Positions 53,401-64,000 of a stretch of DNA of 64,000 bases are shown piece by piece. This stretch comes from Excoecaria cochinchinensis. Its lineage: Eukaryota; Streptophyta; Magnoliopsida; Malpighiales; Euphorbiaceae. Both the position numbers and the translations under genes were made by a program. The notes under the pieces are model-generated. The model worked only from the letters and a program-made list of their open reading frames with translations. It did not search any database and was not told where the DNA came from. Every line of letters starts with the position of its first letter. The stretch's first letter is position 1. The stretch is from assembly GCA_947683425.1 (NCBI GenBank), contig CANTUQ010000007.1, forward strand, positions 2,418,001-2,482,000, given 5' to 3'.

Positions 53401-55285
53401 AGTTGGATCAAGAAACAATTGATGGCTTTGAATGGCAGAAGAGGTGGGAAGCTGCTTTTTCCAGTGGTTTTGAGAGGGCTGACAATGAGGTCTTCACAGA
53501 GGCTCCAGAAATGGTTGGATCCACAGCAGTAGTGGCGATATTATCTGGTTGCCAGATTATTACATCAAACTGTGGTGACTCGAGAGCAGTCCTTTGCCGT
53601 GGGAATCAAACTATCCCCTTAACTGTTGACCAGAAGGTCATGTTTCTACGTCTCTTCCAATGCGTTTGCCTCTCAATATCTTTGTTATAGAATCATTATT
53701 CATTAGTCCTAATAAATTTTACTAACGGGATCAATAGTATGGCTTCTTGTTTTCTTAACAGCCAGATAGACAAGATGAACTCTTGAGAATTGAAGGAGGG
53801 GGAGGGAGAGTCATAAACTGGAACGGCGCTAGGGTATTTGGGGTCCTTGCTATGTCCCGGGCCATAGGTTTTCTTCGCTCTTCCTTTCTCTGCTTACACT
53901 ATTTACCTATTTGAATATTGTGAATTCAAATCAAGCATTGGGGTTCATCTCGTGATAGAAAATTATATAGTGCTATTGTTGCTGATATAATTCTACATTT
54001 TATGTTATTGATCACAAGAAGATGAACGTATAAAATGAACAAATTCTAGATGTTTACTTGGTTGAAAATTTGAAAAAGCAAACCAATGAAGTTTAGGCAA
54101 GTAAAAGAGATGGATGTTGTTAATGAAAGAATAGAACCACACTATCTGGTTGGTTTGTCTAGTTATCGCTTATCAAAATCAAAGTCATATTGTCCACATG
54201 ATATTTATGGAAGCATCCCTCGTAGAATATTAAGTAGCAAGATCATGGGACAGTATCTTTACCCTCTTTAAATTCCTCCGTAAGTATCCAGGTTCAAAGC
54301 GCCTTGCCAATGTCTCTTCACATTAGTTTAATTAATGAATGTACTATGACTCTGGATATTTGGATATGTTTGAAAAATTTTCGGAAGTTTCCTTCACGCT
54401 TTATCCTTGTAGTAAAATATTACTGTATTATAATTGCTTTATCATTGCATACTTGCAATGTTGCGGTAGGCATTTTGAAATTGGCTTTATCATTTGAAAT
54501 AATTAAAAACATTTAGTGTTTGGTATGGTTCACCTACCCCACAGTCTCTGACCACTGTTTGATTGTGTAATGTTTGACTAAATTTTAATATTTATTATCT
54601 CATCATTCAAATGGTATTTAAAAACAAAATAAATATGTTGTTTTTTATTTTGATGAACAGTAGCGTTGGTTTGTTCAATTATGATGAATTACTGCTTTTA
54701 AATAGTTGTCAAAGGTTTAGCTTGCAATTCAAAATCTATTGGTATCATCTTCGGGTTACAACCATTATTCTTTAACCATTTTCCTCATTGACTTTTTTCT
54801 TTTGCTGGTTATAGTAATTACATGCAGAACTGAAAATTCAATGAAATGAGTCCCAAAACATGCTCAATCGAGGACTTTATATACTGAACTTTCATATTTT
54901 TTTTGCATTTAAATTTATCAGCGGGAAGAGAATATTTTATTTATAATTCCAGCTTATTTTCATGTTTTTAGGAGATAGGTACTTGCGGCCGTGGATAATT
55001 CCAGTGCCCGAGGTCAGTTTCACAACAAGGACTGATGAGGATGAGTGCTTGATATTGGCAAGTGATGGCCTTTGGGATGTGATGCCAAATGAAGAGGTAG
55101 GTGAGGTTGCTCGCCGGCTACTCAGGAGGTGGCGCCGAATAATGGTAACAACCGATGAGGTTTGTCCGGCGCAAGCTGTGGCTGATAATCTCAGTGAAAT
55201 TGCTTATAAAAGAAACAGTTCTGACAACATTTCTATCATTGTTGTTGATCTCAAACCCAAGAGAAGGCGCCAGGTGAGGCAGTGA
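50460..55285 (+). CDS. Clade A protein phosphatase 2C (ABI1/HAB1-type ABA co-receptor)
   Basis: Four exons: 50460-50939, 53355-53636, 53762-53867 and 54972-55285, together 1,182 bp or 393 aa. The first ATG opens an N-terminal acidic and Ser/Thr-rich tail, then the catalytic domain. Metal-binding and core motifs are complete: [72 protein letters not shown] and [14 protein letters not shown]. The segment [10 protein letters not shown] carries the Trp that in clade A inserts into the ABA-receptor gate, the clade-specific hallmark. Such enzymes dephosphorylate SnRK2 kinases and are inhibited by ABA-bound PYR/PYL receptors. The N-terminal extension is shorter than that of HAB1. Intron 1 is 2.4 kb and contains a MITE. 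The ACGT-rich promoter fits ABA feedback. Whether it is an ABI or a HAB orthologue is left open. Confidence 0.94.
52421..52752. mobile_element. Stowaway-like MITE in PP2C intron 1
   Basis: Left end TACTTTCTCCTATAATTTTT followed by ATCCACCTTTC; the reverse complement of the right end is TACCCTCTGTCCCATAATTT followed by GTGTCCACTTTC. The match extends over about 38 bp. The ends are TA-flanked, about 332 bp long, and there is no coding content. Confidence 0.75.
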
Positions 55286-56677
55286 ATTAGGAAAAAGGAA
55301 AGGAATTAAATCATTTGTTCTCCTTCATACATATATATATATATATGATCCCTGAAATGCAATTGTCTCTCATCCTTTTATTTAAATATATATATATATA
55401 TTAAGTTGGGGATGATAAAGGAATGCATATTGAATGTTGTAGTTTGGTGCAGCTACTTCCCCTGATCTGTATAGAGCTGACTAGCAAGGAACTGCTGCTC
55501 ACTGAATCTGTTTGTTGCTAGAAGGATAAACCAATCCTCCTTATAGCTAACTAATATATAATGAAAGTTGTTGCATAATGTCTGTGAAAAGCGAAAGAAA
55601 GAAAGAGAAGGAAAAAGGGCAGGGAGGACAATTTTTTATTTTTATTGTGATAGTTGAGCATCATGCATAACTTTAATAATTGTTGTTATTATTCTTCAAG
55701 CTGTTTGATTTTCTCTTTTTTGTCATCTTTCTTAGTGTAATCGTGCAAGAACGATCATCATTCATGATGTCACTGGAATTAATTGTTCTGTTTTCAGTGC
55801 GTTATACAATAAAGAAATTTCACTGACTTTAATTTGTTTTTTTTTTTTCTTTCTGCAATCTTTATCTTGATGACCTTAATCTTGCGACGGAGATTGAAAA
55901 GTCGGTGGACCTAAATCCAGCTCCAAGAAGCATGTATAATTGAAATATCGGTATACTTTTCAGGGGTTTTATGGCTATGAATATCTTGGATGGAAAATTC
56001 AAGCTAAATGTAGATTTTATATATGGAGAGTAGGTAGTTTCTGGAAAAGCTCTGTCCAAACCAGTTTCTGAATTTTTCATGAACCAAGCTAATATGAATT
56101 TGAATTTTACAGTGTGAGTGACTTCAAAAGAGAGTTTTCAACAAGAATGTAATTTCAATGGAGTTGAATTGGTTCATTATGATGTAAATAATTTAAGAGG
56201 GCAAGAAATCACCTTTTATTGTACGTTTCTCCATAACAATTTGGTCCAATAGTTCCCTCAAAAATGAACAAATATACAAATAAATAAAGTATGATAATAA
56301 AAATAAATAAATAAATAAAGAGAAAAATTTCATATTGAATAAATAAATATATAAATAAAATATCAATCCACAATGAACAGTGATTGATTGCGTGCGTAAA
56401 AATGTGTCCGTGTCTCATTTTAAAGAAAATGAATTTAAACCTAATTCAATTCTAAAAGCTAACTTATAAAATGAGAATTATTCAAATTTTTATAAAAAGT
56501 AGCTTGTTCTTATAACTAAACGGCATGTTGAATGCTAAAATTCAGTCCTAGCTCTAATAGCAATATATTTTATCACATAATTATAAATTCTCTTCTAAGA
56601 ATTTTATATATATACTAAATTCTCACTTATTTAATTTGCAGAAAAAAAAAATAAATCTTTTGTTGAATTTAAACCGG
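55286..56677. other. PP2C 3' flank
   Basis: The early part should be 3' UTR, with (AT)n runs at about 55330-55347 and 55387-55401. After that no gene is seen; 56290-56360 is an (AATA)n-like stretch. Confidence 0.45.
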
Positions 56678-56750
56678 TGCCAAGGCAGAATTCCAAGGGT
56701 TGAAGACTGAGTATGCGACACTGAAAACGAAGCTCAAGTCCTATTTTCAG
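56678..56750 (+). pseudogene. Relic of HPt exon 5 (single exon)
   Basis: 73 bp that align end to end with exon 5 of the HPt gene at 60865-60937, same length and frame (AEFQGLKTEYATLKTKLKSY). A consensus donor, GTAAGT, follows at 56751. The acceptor AG of the functional gene is replaced by CCGG. The other exons are not seen next to it. Confidence 0.8.
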
Positions 56751-57022
56751 GTAAGTGTCTGATTTTTTTTTTTCTTCTTCTTTAAATGATTTTAATATAA
56801 TAGAATAAAAATTTAACATTACACATTTTAATTTATCATTAATTTCTTTTTATACCGGAAAGTATTATCAATAATTAATGTTATGATGCAGGTGGAGAAT
56901 TATTATATGAACAAAAAGTTTTGTTATTATTATTGAAAAATTATCATATATATATATAATGTGATATATCGACAAAAAGCTTTATGGGTGTTATCACAAC
57001 ATGCAAAAAATGGGGTTTGCAG

Positions 57023-57025
<3 letters not shown>

Positions 57026-57054
<29 letters not shown>
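57026..57054. repeat. (AT)n microsatellite
   Basis: AT tract directly before the 44-bp tandem repeat. Confidence 0.9.
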
Positions 57055-57056
<2 letters not shown>

Positions 57057-57060
57057 TATG

Positions 57061-57166
57061 CCTATTTGGTTTGCAGTATTAAACCGATTCAAGTATTATA
57101 AATACCTATTTGGTTTGCAGTATTAAACCGATTCAAGTATTATAAATACCTATTTGGTTTGCAGTA
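57061..57166 (+). repeat. 44-bp tandem repeat, two copies plus a partial third
   Basis: Units start at 57061, 57105 and 57149 with CCTATTTGGTTTGCAGTA and continue aaaccgattcaagtattata in the full copies. The head of the unit is shared with the HPt promoter at 59490-59511 (CCTATTTGGTTTGCAATAG). Confidence 0.92.
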
Positions 57167-57490
57167 GAATTGAAGTCTAAAAATCTCCTTTATCAGGGAG
57201 AACAAGCTCGGTCTCAGTACTCAGTTAAATTTGCTTTGTTTGGATCTTAGGGATGAACAACAACAACCCATCTCTTTGATTTTTTTTTTTCCATTTTAAT
57301 AGCTCAGTTTTCTACATATATTCTACTTTTTTTTTTCCACTTTAAAGATATTTCTGAACAGTTAATTTATAACCAAATACAAATACTTTCAGTTTGAATC
57401 CATAATTCGCTCTAAGGACATGAATTTTGTGCAGGAAATAAAAACTTGGGATTCATCCAATGTGATAGCAATCGAGAGAATTATTAAAAG
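57167..57490 (+). pseudogene. Degenerate second HPt copy (promoter, exon 1 and exon 2 pieces)
   Basis: After the repeat, 'cttt.tcagggagaacaagctcggtctcagtactca' parallels the leader of the real HPt gene. ATGAACAACAACAACCC at 57254 parallels ATGGAGAACAACAATGG, and 57430-57475 encodes FVQEIKTWDSSNVIAIE, which parallels FVQEIFSLYFRDSTNMIASME of exon 2. There is a stop after nine codons and no HPt His segment, so it is a pseudogene. Confidence 0.65.
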
Positions 57491-58153
57491 GAATGTGTTT
57501 TTGTGTATCTTTTTTTTTTTTATGTTTTCTTATTATTTAGAGATATATAAAGTGTTGTAGTTTACTTGCATTTTTATGTTCTTTTTTTAATAATCCATGA
57601 ATCTAGTATCAAAAGTCCACCGCCCGATCCGACTAATCTGGATCCACATCAGACAGATCACAAAGGGAATAAAGTGTTTCGTCCAATTATCGGATTAAAT
57701 TGAGTTTAGCTATTATGATACAATTTTACTAAATTTATATAAAATAATAATGTTATTTGAGTTTACATTAAGTCTCCAAACAACAACATTTCATTTATTA
57801 AATCTCTATTTGGACTTCACAAGTATTATAATGGATTTTTTTAGGAATTTAATGTAACACTGTAGAAATTGAAGGCCTCAGTTGAATGTAATTCAGAAAT
57901 ACGAAACTTTTTTTTAAAAAAAAAAAAAATCCGTCCAGCTATACATTTTTAGGGATTTAATGTAAAACTATAATATAAAAATTAAAGGAGTAAATTGTTT
58001 AATCATTTATAATTTCCATAGTGAGGAGTTTAGAAAAATACTGCGCTATTTAGCCACCTAATTAACAAAAAAATACTACGAAAATCATTCCATTCTTTTC
58101 TAATGCTTTATATTTAATTTAAATCTATTCTGTTTTATACATACGCTTAAGTT
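57491..58153. other. AT-rich spacer with a short GC-richer patch
   Basis: No gene seen. 57615-57680 (cgcccgatccgactaatctg..) looks like repeat-derived sequence but could not be assigned. Confidence 0.35.
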
Positions 58154-58664
58154 GGGATTAATTTTACCCATGGTTATCAAATTATATATTGTCCAAATTA
58201 CACAAAAATAATGAAAGAATTTTTATTTTCGAAAAAATCACCGAACTTAATATTTATGTACAGAAAAATTATTTTGACCGTTTTCCAGTAAACGGCTCGT
58301 CGGAAAATCGACTTGGCATATCCAATTATCATGGCATACAAAGTAATATATAGTCAGCATATGCCACGTCAACAAACACGTGGACAAAAAATAGGGTTGG
58401 ATGCCACATGGCGGATTATATGGAAAAAGTGTCATGTGGTACATTGAGTTGGCAATACATGTACTGTCACGTGCGTAAGTCCCGCTGACTGGACATATCA
58501 AGTAAATTTTTTGGCGAACCTCTCATCGAAAACTGATAAAATTGATTTTTCTGTATATAAATGCTAAGTTCACTGATTTTTACAAAAATAAAATTTTTTT
58601 CATTATTTTTACGTAATTTGGGTAATAGTTCGGTAAATATGGATGAAATTAACCTGCTTAAGTT
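58145..58664. mobile_element. 502-bp MULE-type MITE with 9-bp target duplication
   Basis: The element spans 58154-58655 and is flanked by perfect GCTTAAGTT duplications (58145-58153 and 58656-58664). The arms are long inverted repeats of about 130 bp: gggattaattttacccatgg at the left against aggttaatttcatccatatt from the right, then shared caaattac, aaaaataatgaaa and a block around atttatgtacagaaaaat. The unique centre is rich in ACGTG-like words. A 9-bp duplication with long terminal repeats is the Mutator hallmark. No transposase. Confidence 0.9.
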
Positions 58665-59490
58665 GTCAAAAGCAAGACTTGAATAAGCTTCGGCAATGCA
58701 CCGACCAGGAACCGGATAGCAAAATGAATTAACAAGTTAACGATCAGAATCTATAGCACGTAACAAAAACACATCTTTGTGTACATCACTACTTAAGCTA
58801 TTATCTAATCATTGAATTTCTGAAGATATTACAGAATTCATTCCATTTAGAGAGACTATTAAGTAATTTACTACATCAGTTAGTATGTTTTAAGAATTAA
58901 GTACTGCTTCTCATAATGATTTTGAGAATAATCATCCCATAAAATAACTTTCATGATTGAGTTAAGCTCAAATATATTTTCTTCAACATAGAATATTATT
59001 AAATAGATTACATACAAGAATGCAACATCATTAAAAATTTCACTATTTCAAGAAAGGGTTTCTAAGCAATATCAAATCATGCAAAAAATAAGTAAGATAA
59101 TCTCTACTAATTAATTTCATAATCTACATGCTGGATACGTTTTTAATGAATCGTTGTCTTGATGCGTATTCATAATCTAATGAGAAAAAGATCTGATGTT
59201 TCAAACGTATATTTTACATATTTATCATCGTCGAATAAAGGTCATTTAATATAACACGTGTTAGTCATTTATTCGGTGATTGTTAATCAAATCATGATGA
59301 TATATTTGTTAGCTAATCAATCTCTAAGATTAGATGGCTTATTTCATACTTACAGTCGAGATCATAGATAGTTAATAATTTTAATCACAACAAATTATTT
59401 CTCAGGAAAAAAAACTGTTATCTCTCTTTTAAGATAAAGTTAATTTCTACTAAAAACAGCATTAGCTTTTACAGCCAATTCATGTATATA
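58665..59490. other. Upstream region of the HPt gene
   Basis: No gene seen. ATGTATATAAACCCC at 59480-59494 is a plausible TATA region about 130 bp before the HPt start codon. Confidence 0.45.
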
Positions 59491-59618
59491 AACCCCTATT
59501 TGGTTTGCAATAGTTGTATCCAAAGTCTTCAAATCACCCTTCTGAATTGAGGGTGGTCTTGCTCTCAATACTCATTTTGTGCTCAAGAAGTGTGAAGCTT
59601 TCATTCTTGAATTTCAAA

Positions 59619-61054
59619 ATGGAGAACAACAATGGTGTCTTGCGTGATGAAATTGCAAACATGAGGCAATCTTTCTTTGATGAGGTTTCTCCTTTGCTTC
59701 TTGTGGCTCCCATATTTCTACTACCTGATATTCCACTTTTTAATTTCACCAGTACAGTACTGAAAAAATATTCTGAATTATCATTTGCAGTCGATTAAAA
59801 ATGCTTTCTCCATCATCTAATAACTCTATTTACTAAAATTTCTTTGTTTTTACACTAGCTTATAGAGTTTGATGAGTTAAGTTCTTCAATAAAAACTATT
59901 TTTAAGTAGGCCATATGCATGAATGCAACAACTTGAAAATTTCATTATTTCATAAAAAGATTTACAAGCGATATCATGTCGTCATATTTCCCTTCTTAAT
60001 TGAGGGTGGCCTTGCCCTCAATACCCTTGAGTGTTGAGCGTTCATGGTTGCATTTCAAAATGGATAACAACAATGGTGTCTTGCATGATCGAATTGGAAC
60101 CATGAGGCAATCTTTCTTTGATGAGGTTTTTCATTTGCTTCTTGTGGCCACGACCTGATCGATATTCCACCTTTTTTATTTCACCAGTACAGTGTACTAA
60201 AAATATTTATGAATTATCATTTACAGTCAATTAAAAATGTCTTCTAAATCATATATTTATTTTTTTCAGTAGAGCAACATGAGCCATTTTATTAACAAAA
60301 ATTCTACTGCAGGGGATATTGGACTCCTACTTTGTTCAATTGGAACAACTTGAAGACTTTGATGATCCAAACTTTGTGCAGGAAATATTTAGTTTGTATT
60401 TCAGGGATTCCACCAACATGATAGCTTCCATGGAAGACAAGCTGTAAGTTTAAACACCATAAAATATTAATAAAAAAAATAAAGGAAAATTCTAATAGAG
60501 AGAATTATTTATTATCATAGGAACAAATCTCCTCCTGAGTTCGCAGGGATTGAGAAGATACTTCATTATATGAAGGCAAATTGCGGCAGGTATGTGTACA
60601 TTTATTTATAAGTATGTGTATAAATAAGTGGTAAATAGGAATTCAATTATTTAGTACTTAAAAAACTGCAGTGTTGGTGCCATAAAAGTTAAGGAGAAGG
60701 TTGTCTCAATGAGGATCAATATTAGGGCACATTATCTACAAGGGTAAAATAATGTTTTATATTTAGTCCTTTTTAAATCTATTAAGTTCTCGGTTGAAAA
60801 TAAACCAAAGAAATAAAATTCTAATTCATTATATGTATTTATTTATAATTACAAATTAAAACAGTGCCGAGGAAGAATTTCAAGGGCTGAAGGAGGAGTA
60901 TGCGATAGTGAAAAGGAAGCTTGAGGCCTATTTTGAGGTGTCTGTTTGTTTTATATATATATATTCTTTTTAATTTAGATAGGAATTATTAATTAATTTG
61001 TTGTTTTTATGAATTATGCAGTTGCTAGGTCAAGTGGGTGGTCCATCGATCTGA
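59619..61054 (+). CDS. Histidine-containing phosphotransfer protein (AHP-like)
   Basis: Exons: 59619-59684 (or the duplicate first exon 60060-60125), 60313-60443, 60521-60589, 60672-60743, 60865-60937, 61022-61054. These give 444 bp, 147 aa, the normal size of plant AHPs. The order GILDSYFVQLEQLED, PNFVQEIFSLYFRDS, then the HPt site and LKEEYAIVKRKLEAYFE matches the AHP helical-bundle fold. At the phosphorylation site HYMKANCGSVGA the His, Lys, Gly and Ala positions are kept, but the usual LKGSSSS core is changed to MKANCGS. AHPs relay phosphate from cytokinin-sensing histidine kinases to response regulators. The kept His argues against an AHP6-type inhibitor, but the altered core leaves activity open. 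All junctions are GT-AG and in frame. Confidence 0.85.
60060..60125 (+). other. Duplicate first exon of the HPt gene
   Basis: 66 bp, starting ATGGATAACAACAATGG and ending TTTGATGAG before GT, the same length and phase as 59619-59684. It encodes 22 aa differing at a few positions (MDNNNGVLHDRIGTMRQSFF against MENNNGVLRDEIANMRQSFF). Leader and intron sequence around it are copied too, so the duplication covers roughly 59540-59810 and 59995-60245. Either exon can splice in frame to exon 2. Confidence 0.85.
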
Positions 61055-62400
61055 TCAAGGAGGAGTACCTCCACAGTGAATTAAATCACTGGAAATTCAC
61101 AAAAAATGGTGGATTGAAAAATCCGCCATTTTCTTTCTATATTTTAAAGTTGAAGTAAAATAAACTCCCAAGAAATTCAGATTTCTTGCGGTTTTCTTTT
61201 TATTTTGTGTTACTGTTCTGGTCAATTTTGTGGAATCATGGTTTAATTTCATGGACTTGGCCTCTGCTAAAACTTACATATAAGAATAATTTAGGGGTGT
61301 TGTTTTCCTATATTATATATATAGGAGACTGCTCTTTGTTGTGAGCTTTTAATTTCCATAGTGAAATTAATTATATATGTTTTAGTATATCGATTTCTGT
61401 TTCCTTCTCTATTTTGGTATAAATAGAATGAATAAAATGTGAAATAGAAAATGTATATATATATATATATATATATTAAAAAGTTTCACAAACAAAATTA
61501 AACATAACTTATCTTTGTGAATTATCAAAGTATTGAATTTCTAAATTTGAAGGAGTCTATAGATTTAATTCCATTAGATATTTTATTTTTTATTATTTTG
61601 TATAGGCAGAAAATGAAAGAAAATAGAGATTGAGAGTTAGACAAGGATGGAAGTGTGTTGCCAAAAGTACAAACTAGCTTTTGAAGGCCTTTCTTATCAA
61701 CACACTTCACGAAATGTTCAGCTCAAAATCAAAATGCATTATTGCCTTTGTCCCTGCTTCTTTTTTACTTATATAATAATCCATGATGTGAATTTATATT
61801 TTATTTATTTTCTGTGATATAAAATTATATTTTAAAGAGAATCGTTAGCCAACAGTCGAATTGAATCCCAATCATTATTAAATAAAATTTTCAATATTAA
61901 ATCAATCATCATTCATTTGAGAATTCCGTTGGATGTGATGGTCTCACAGAGTAAAACAATTTCTTTCTAACCCAAAAATAAATAAATAAATAAATGGAAA
62001 TATCCGTATGGATAGGAGTAAGGATTCCATTGGTTCATTCTGAAAATCGATTAATGAAAATTGGTCCGACCAAATATATAAGGAATCAAAGCAATTTGAT
62101 TGAATAGTACTTTGATCAGTATGTAGAGTCAGTTATTTCGGTTAGAACCATTATACAAATAAATATATATATTTGTATTTATAAATAAATAAAAATGCCA
62201 TCTATTTATAAAAAATTCGATCCATTGTATATATATGTTTTTTAATAAAAATCAAATCAAATTTAACAATAAAAATTAAACCAAACATATCAAATTTCTC
62301 TCAATTTAGTTCGATTCTTTTTATTTCAACTTTGTTTCACCCACTCCTCGATTAGTTCGGTGTTAGTCATATTGAACATGATTTTGGTTTGGTTACTGAT
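61055..62400. other. HPt 3' flank and AT-rich spacer
   Basis: No gene seen. Contains an (AT)n run at 61454-61476 and scattered 'ttggtccgacc / cggttagaacc' words at 62030-62400 resembling decayed MITE sequence. Confidence 0.4.
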
Positions 62401-62407
62401 AAAGCTA

Positions 62408-62860
62408 GAAAAGTTTTTATCTGAAGAGGAGAGGTAGTACTGATCGGATGAGGAAAACCCTGCAAGAAAGTGTACCCGGTCGGATCAGGCGTAAGCACTC
62501 CGAAACTTAAGTTAGTAGTTTAGACAGAAAAAATGCTCTTAGAGATAAAATGCTAGAGATTCAATACCTGGTGCCATCGTTAGCTGAGTTATTTATAAAA
62601 GACAATTGAGGTGCACTTGACTGCCTGGGACGTGATGACTGGCAGTCAGCGTAGGTGTGCGACGAAGTGACAGGAAGCAGTTGATAGGTATGGGCGCTGT
62701 CTTGTGTCAGACGGCTGATGGGACTGGCGGTTACAGCAGCCGATCGGCGTGTGCACTGCCTTGGAGCTCACGTCGGCTACCTTTGTGCTGTTGGGTCTTG
62801 GACCTTACCAACAGACTGAGCCGACTGGATGAATCTTGATGCAAATGATATTTGCTGGGT
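62408..62860. mobile_element. Probable Gypsy-type LTR fragment
   Basis: A clear rise in GC content over this stretch, with 'gtaagcactccgaaacttaa' followed by gttagta, which resembles the 'actccgacgctcaagtcagt' word I recall from LTRs of eudicot Gypsy elements. Neither a second LTR nor coding sequence is in the window, so this would be a solo LTR or fragment. Borders are approximate. Confidence 0.4.
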
Positions 62861-62935
62861 TATCAGTTACAAACGTTGGACCAACTTTGAACATAATGGC
62901 AAACCAAATTTGTTCTAAAAAAAGAAAAGGTATAG

Positions 62936-63384
62936 GGTATAAAAATGCCCTTTATATTTTTTTTCAAGATACTAAAATGCTATTATTGTCTATTTTCCTT
63001 GAGATAATAAAAATTGGTATAAAAATGCTCCTATAAGTAACTTTCATCTATTCTAAATTAGCGATACTAAAGTGGTGCCGATATGATATTGAGCTGATTA
63101 TGACACATTACAAAATCTATTATATAATGCTACATTTTGTTAAATCAATAAATAAATTGTAAATAGGTCAAATTAGAAAAATATTTTAACTGCAGTATGT
63201 TTTGCTATGTGGCGGCACTAAATCAACCTAATGTCATTGCCGTTAATTTAGACTTGATACAAGTTATCTATTGCAGTATTTTTGTATCAATTTCATTACG
63301 TTAAAAATATTTTTTGCTCCAAAATAAATGATAGGAACATTTTATTAATCTGTAAAAAAAAAATATAAAAGATATTTTTGTACC
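62936..63384. mobile_element. Terminal-inverted-repeat element candidate, about 450 bp
   Basis: Left end GGTATAAAAATGCCCTTTAT then attttttttc; the reverse complement of the right end GGTACAAAAATATCTTTTAT then attttttttt, and further 'taaaatg' matches follow. The arms extend about 60 bp with gaps. No target duplication was recognised. Confidence 0.5.
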
Positions 63385-64000
63385 TTTTTCCAAAGGCAAA
63401 ACAACAAAAAGTTTTGATAACCTCGGAGTCTGTCCCATCCTTACTGCAGAAGTGTGGAGAATTTTTGTGGTTCGTATGTGGTTTGAATGTGATAATAAGA
63501 TCCCTATGGATATGCTATGTGGAAATTGCAATGTGAGTTTCAATGGTCATTCTCTAATTATTAGTCAGATTCATAGAGTAGTTTCGAAGTTTGTGGCGGT
63601 GTCTTTTGTTCATGTTCACATAAAAGCTAGCCTGGCAGCTAATTTCTTTCGCATCTTGCTTTTGGCTTTCCACTTAATTTTCATGTCTTGCATACTGCCC
63701 TTAAGGGGTTAGAGCAATGACTTCTTCGTGATTTTATTGTCATTTCTTATATGAGTTAAAACAATTTTGACTTGTTTTATTGTATATGCCATTGTTCACT
63801 AAACAAGCCGGGAGCTAGCTAGCAACTAGAAAGATATTGCTAATTTTTAGCCTAATAAATAAATTATTCATGGTAAAAAATCACAATCTACTCTTATCTA
63901 TCATGCTAGGGAGTTGGTTTATATATGGATACTTAGATGAGCCCCAAAGAAGTAAATTTTCCATTTTAACTAGCTTCTATTGTTACTAATAGATAAATTT
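63385..64000. other. Unassigned sequence at the window end
   Basis: An open frame of 86 codons at 63452-63712 contains Cys and hydrophobic residues (DMLCGNCNVSFNGH, FFRILLLAFHLIF) but resembles no family I know and has no supporting introns or homologues here. I see no firm gene. Confidence 0.3.

Noticed and set aside
58247..58501. 84-codon minus-strand open frame
   Set aside because: It lies entirely inside the fold-back MULE-type MITE and has no protein similarity I recognise.
63452..63712. 86-codon open frame near the window end
   Set aside because: There is no recognised domain, and it has no matching exon context. It is noted only as unassigned sequence.

Overview
This is AT-rich plant nuclear DNA from a eudicot, probably a woody rosid. 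That placement comes from protein similarity recalled by eye, so the species is a guess. Genes are split into many short exons with GT-AG introns, the families are plant-typical (clade A PP2C, RDR-gamma, AHP, golgin-84), and the spaces between genes hold Copia, MULE, CACTA, hAT-like and Stowaway-like remnants. There is no prokaryotic or viral gene organisation and no CRISPR array. Gene models below were built by joining exons by hand. Four multi-exon models with both ends in the window (RDR, NADP-ME, PP2C, HPt) close with exact multiples of three.

Layout. 1-5060 (+): 3' part of a golgin-84/GC1-type Golgi coiled-coil protein. 6701-17414 (+): complete RNA-dependent RNA polymerase of the RDR3/4/5 (gamma) type, 18 exons, 965 aa, followed by a small tandem repeat. 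19566-24357 (+): complete cytosolic NADP-malic enzyme, 18 exons, 591 aa. 25080-28675 (-): 2-oxoglutarate/Fe(II) dioxygenase, 11 exons, convergent to NADP-ME and carrying a one-base frameshift in exon 4. 32871-33179 (-) and 45988-46296 (-): two intronless 102-aa RING-H2 paralogues.

The 12.8 kb between the RING genes is a transposon-rich island. It holds an hAT-like GC-rich element, a MULE-like candidate, a truncated Copia 3' end flanked by 57-bp direct repeats, and a full-length but dead Copia element (39727-44968) with 5-bp target duplications. It also holds a 212-bp CACTA element and a broken F-box gene. 50460-55285 (+): clade A PP2C, the ABA co-receptor type, with a duplicated ACGT-rich module in its promoter and a MITE in its first intron. 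56678-61054 (+): a cytokinin-type HPt (AHP-like) gene with a duplicated first exon, preceded by two relic HPt copies and by a 502-bp MULE-type MITE with a perfect 9-bp target duplication. 61055-64000 holds repeats and no gene I can support.

The genes do not form an operon or pathway. The loosely shared theme is signalling and silencing (ABA phosphatase, cytokinin HPt, small E3 ligases, RDR) mixed with housekeeping metabolism. The best leads are the small RING-H2 family with a conserved N-terminal motif outside the RING, the exon-scale duplications at the HPt locus, the frameshifted dioxygenase, and the duplicated ABRE-like module of the PP2C.
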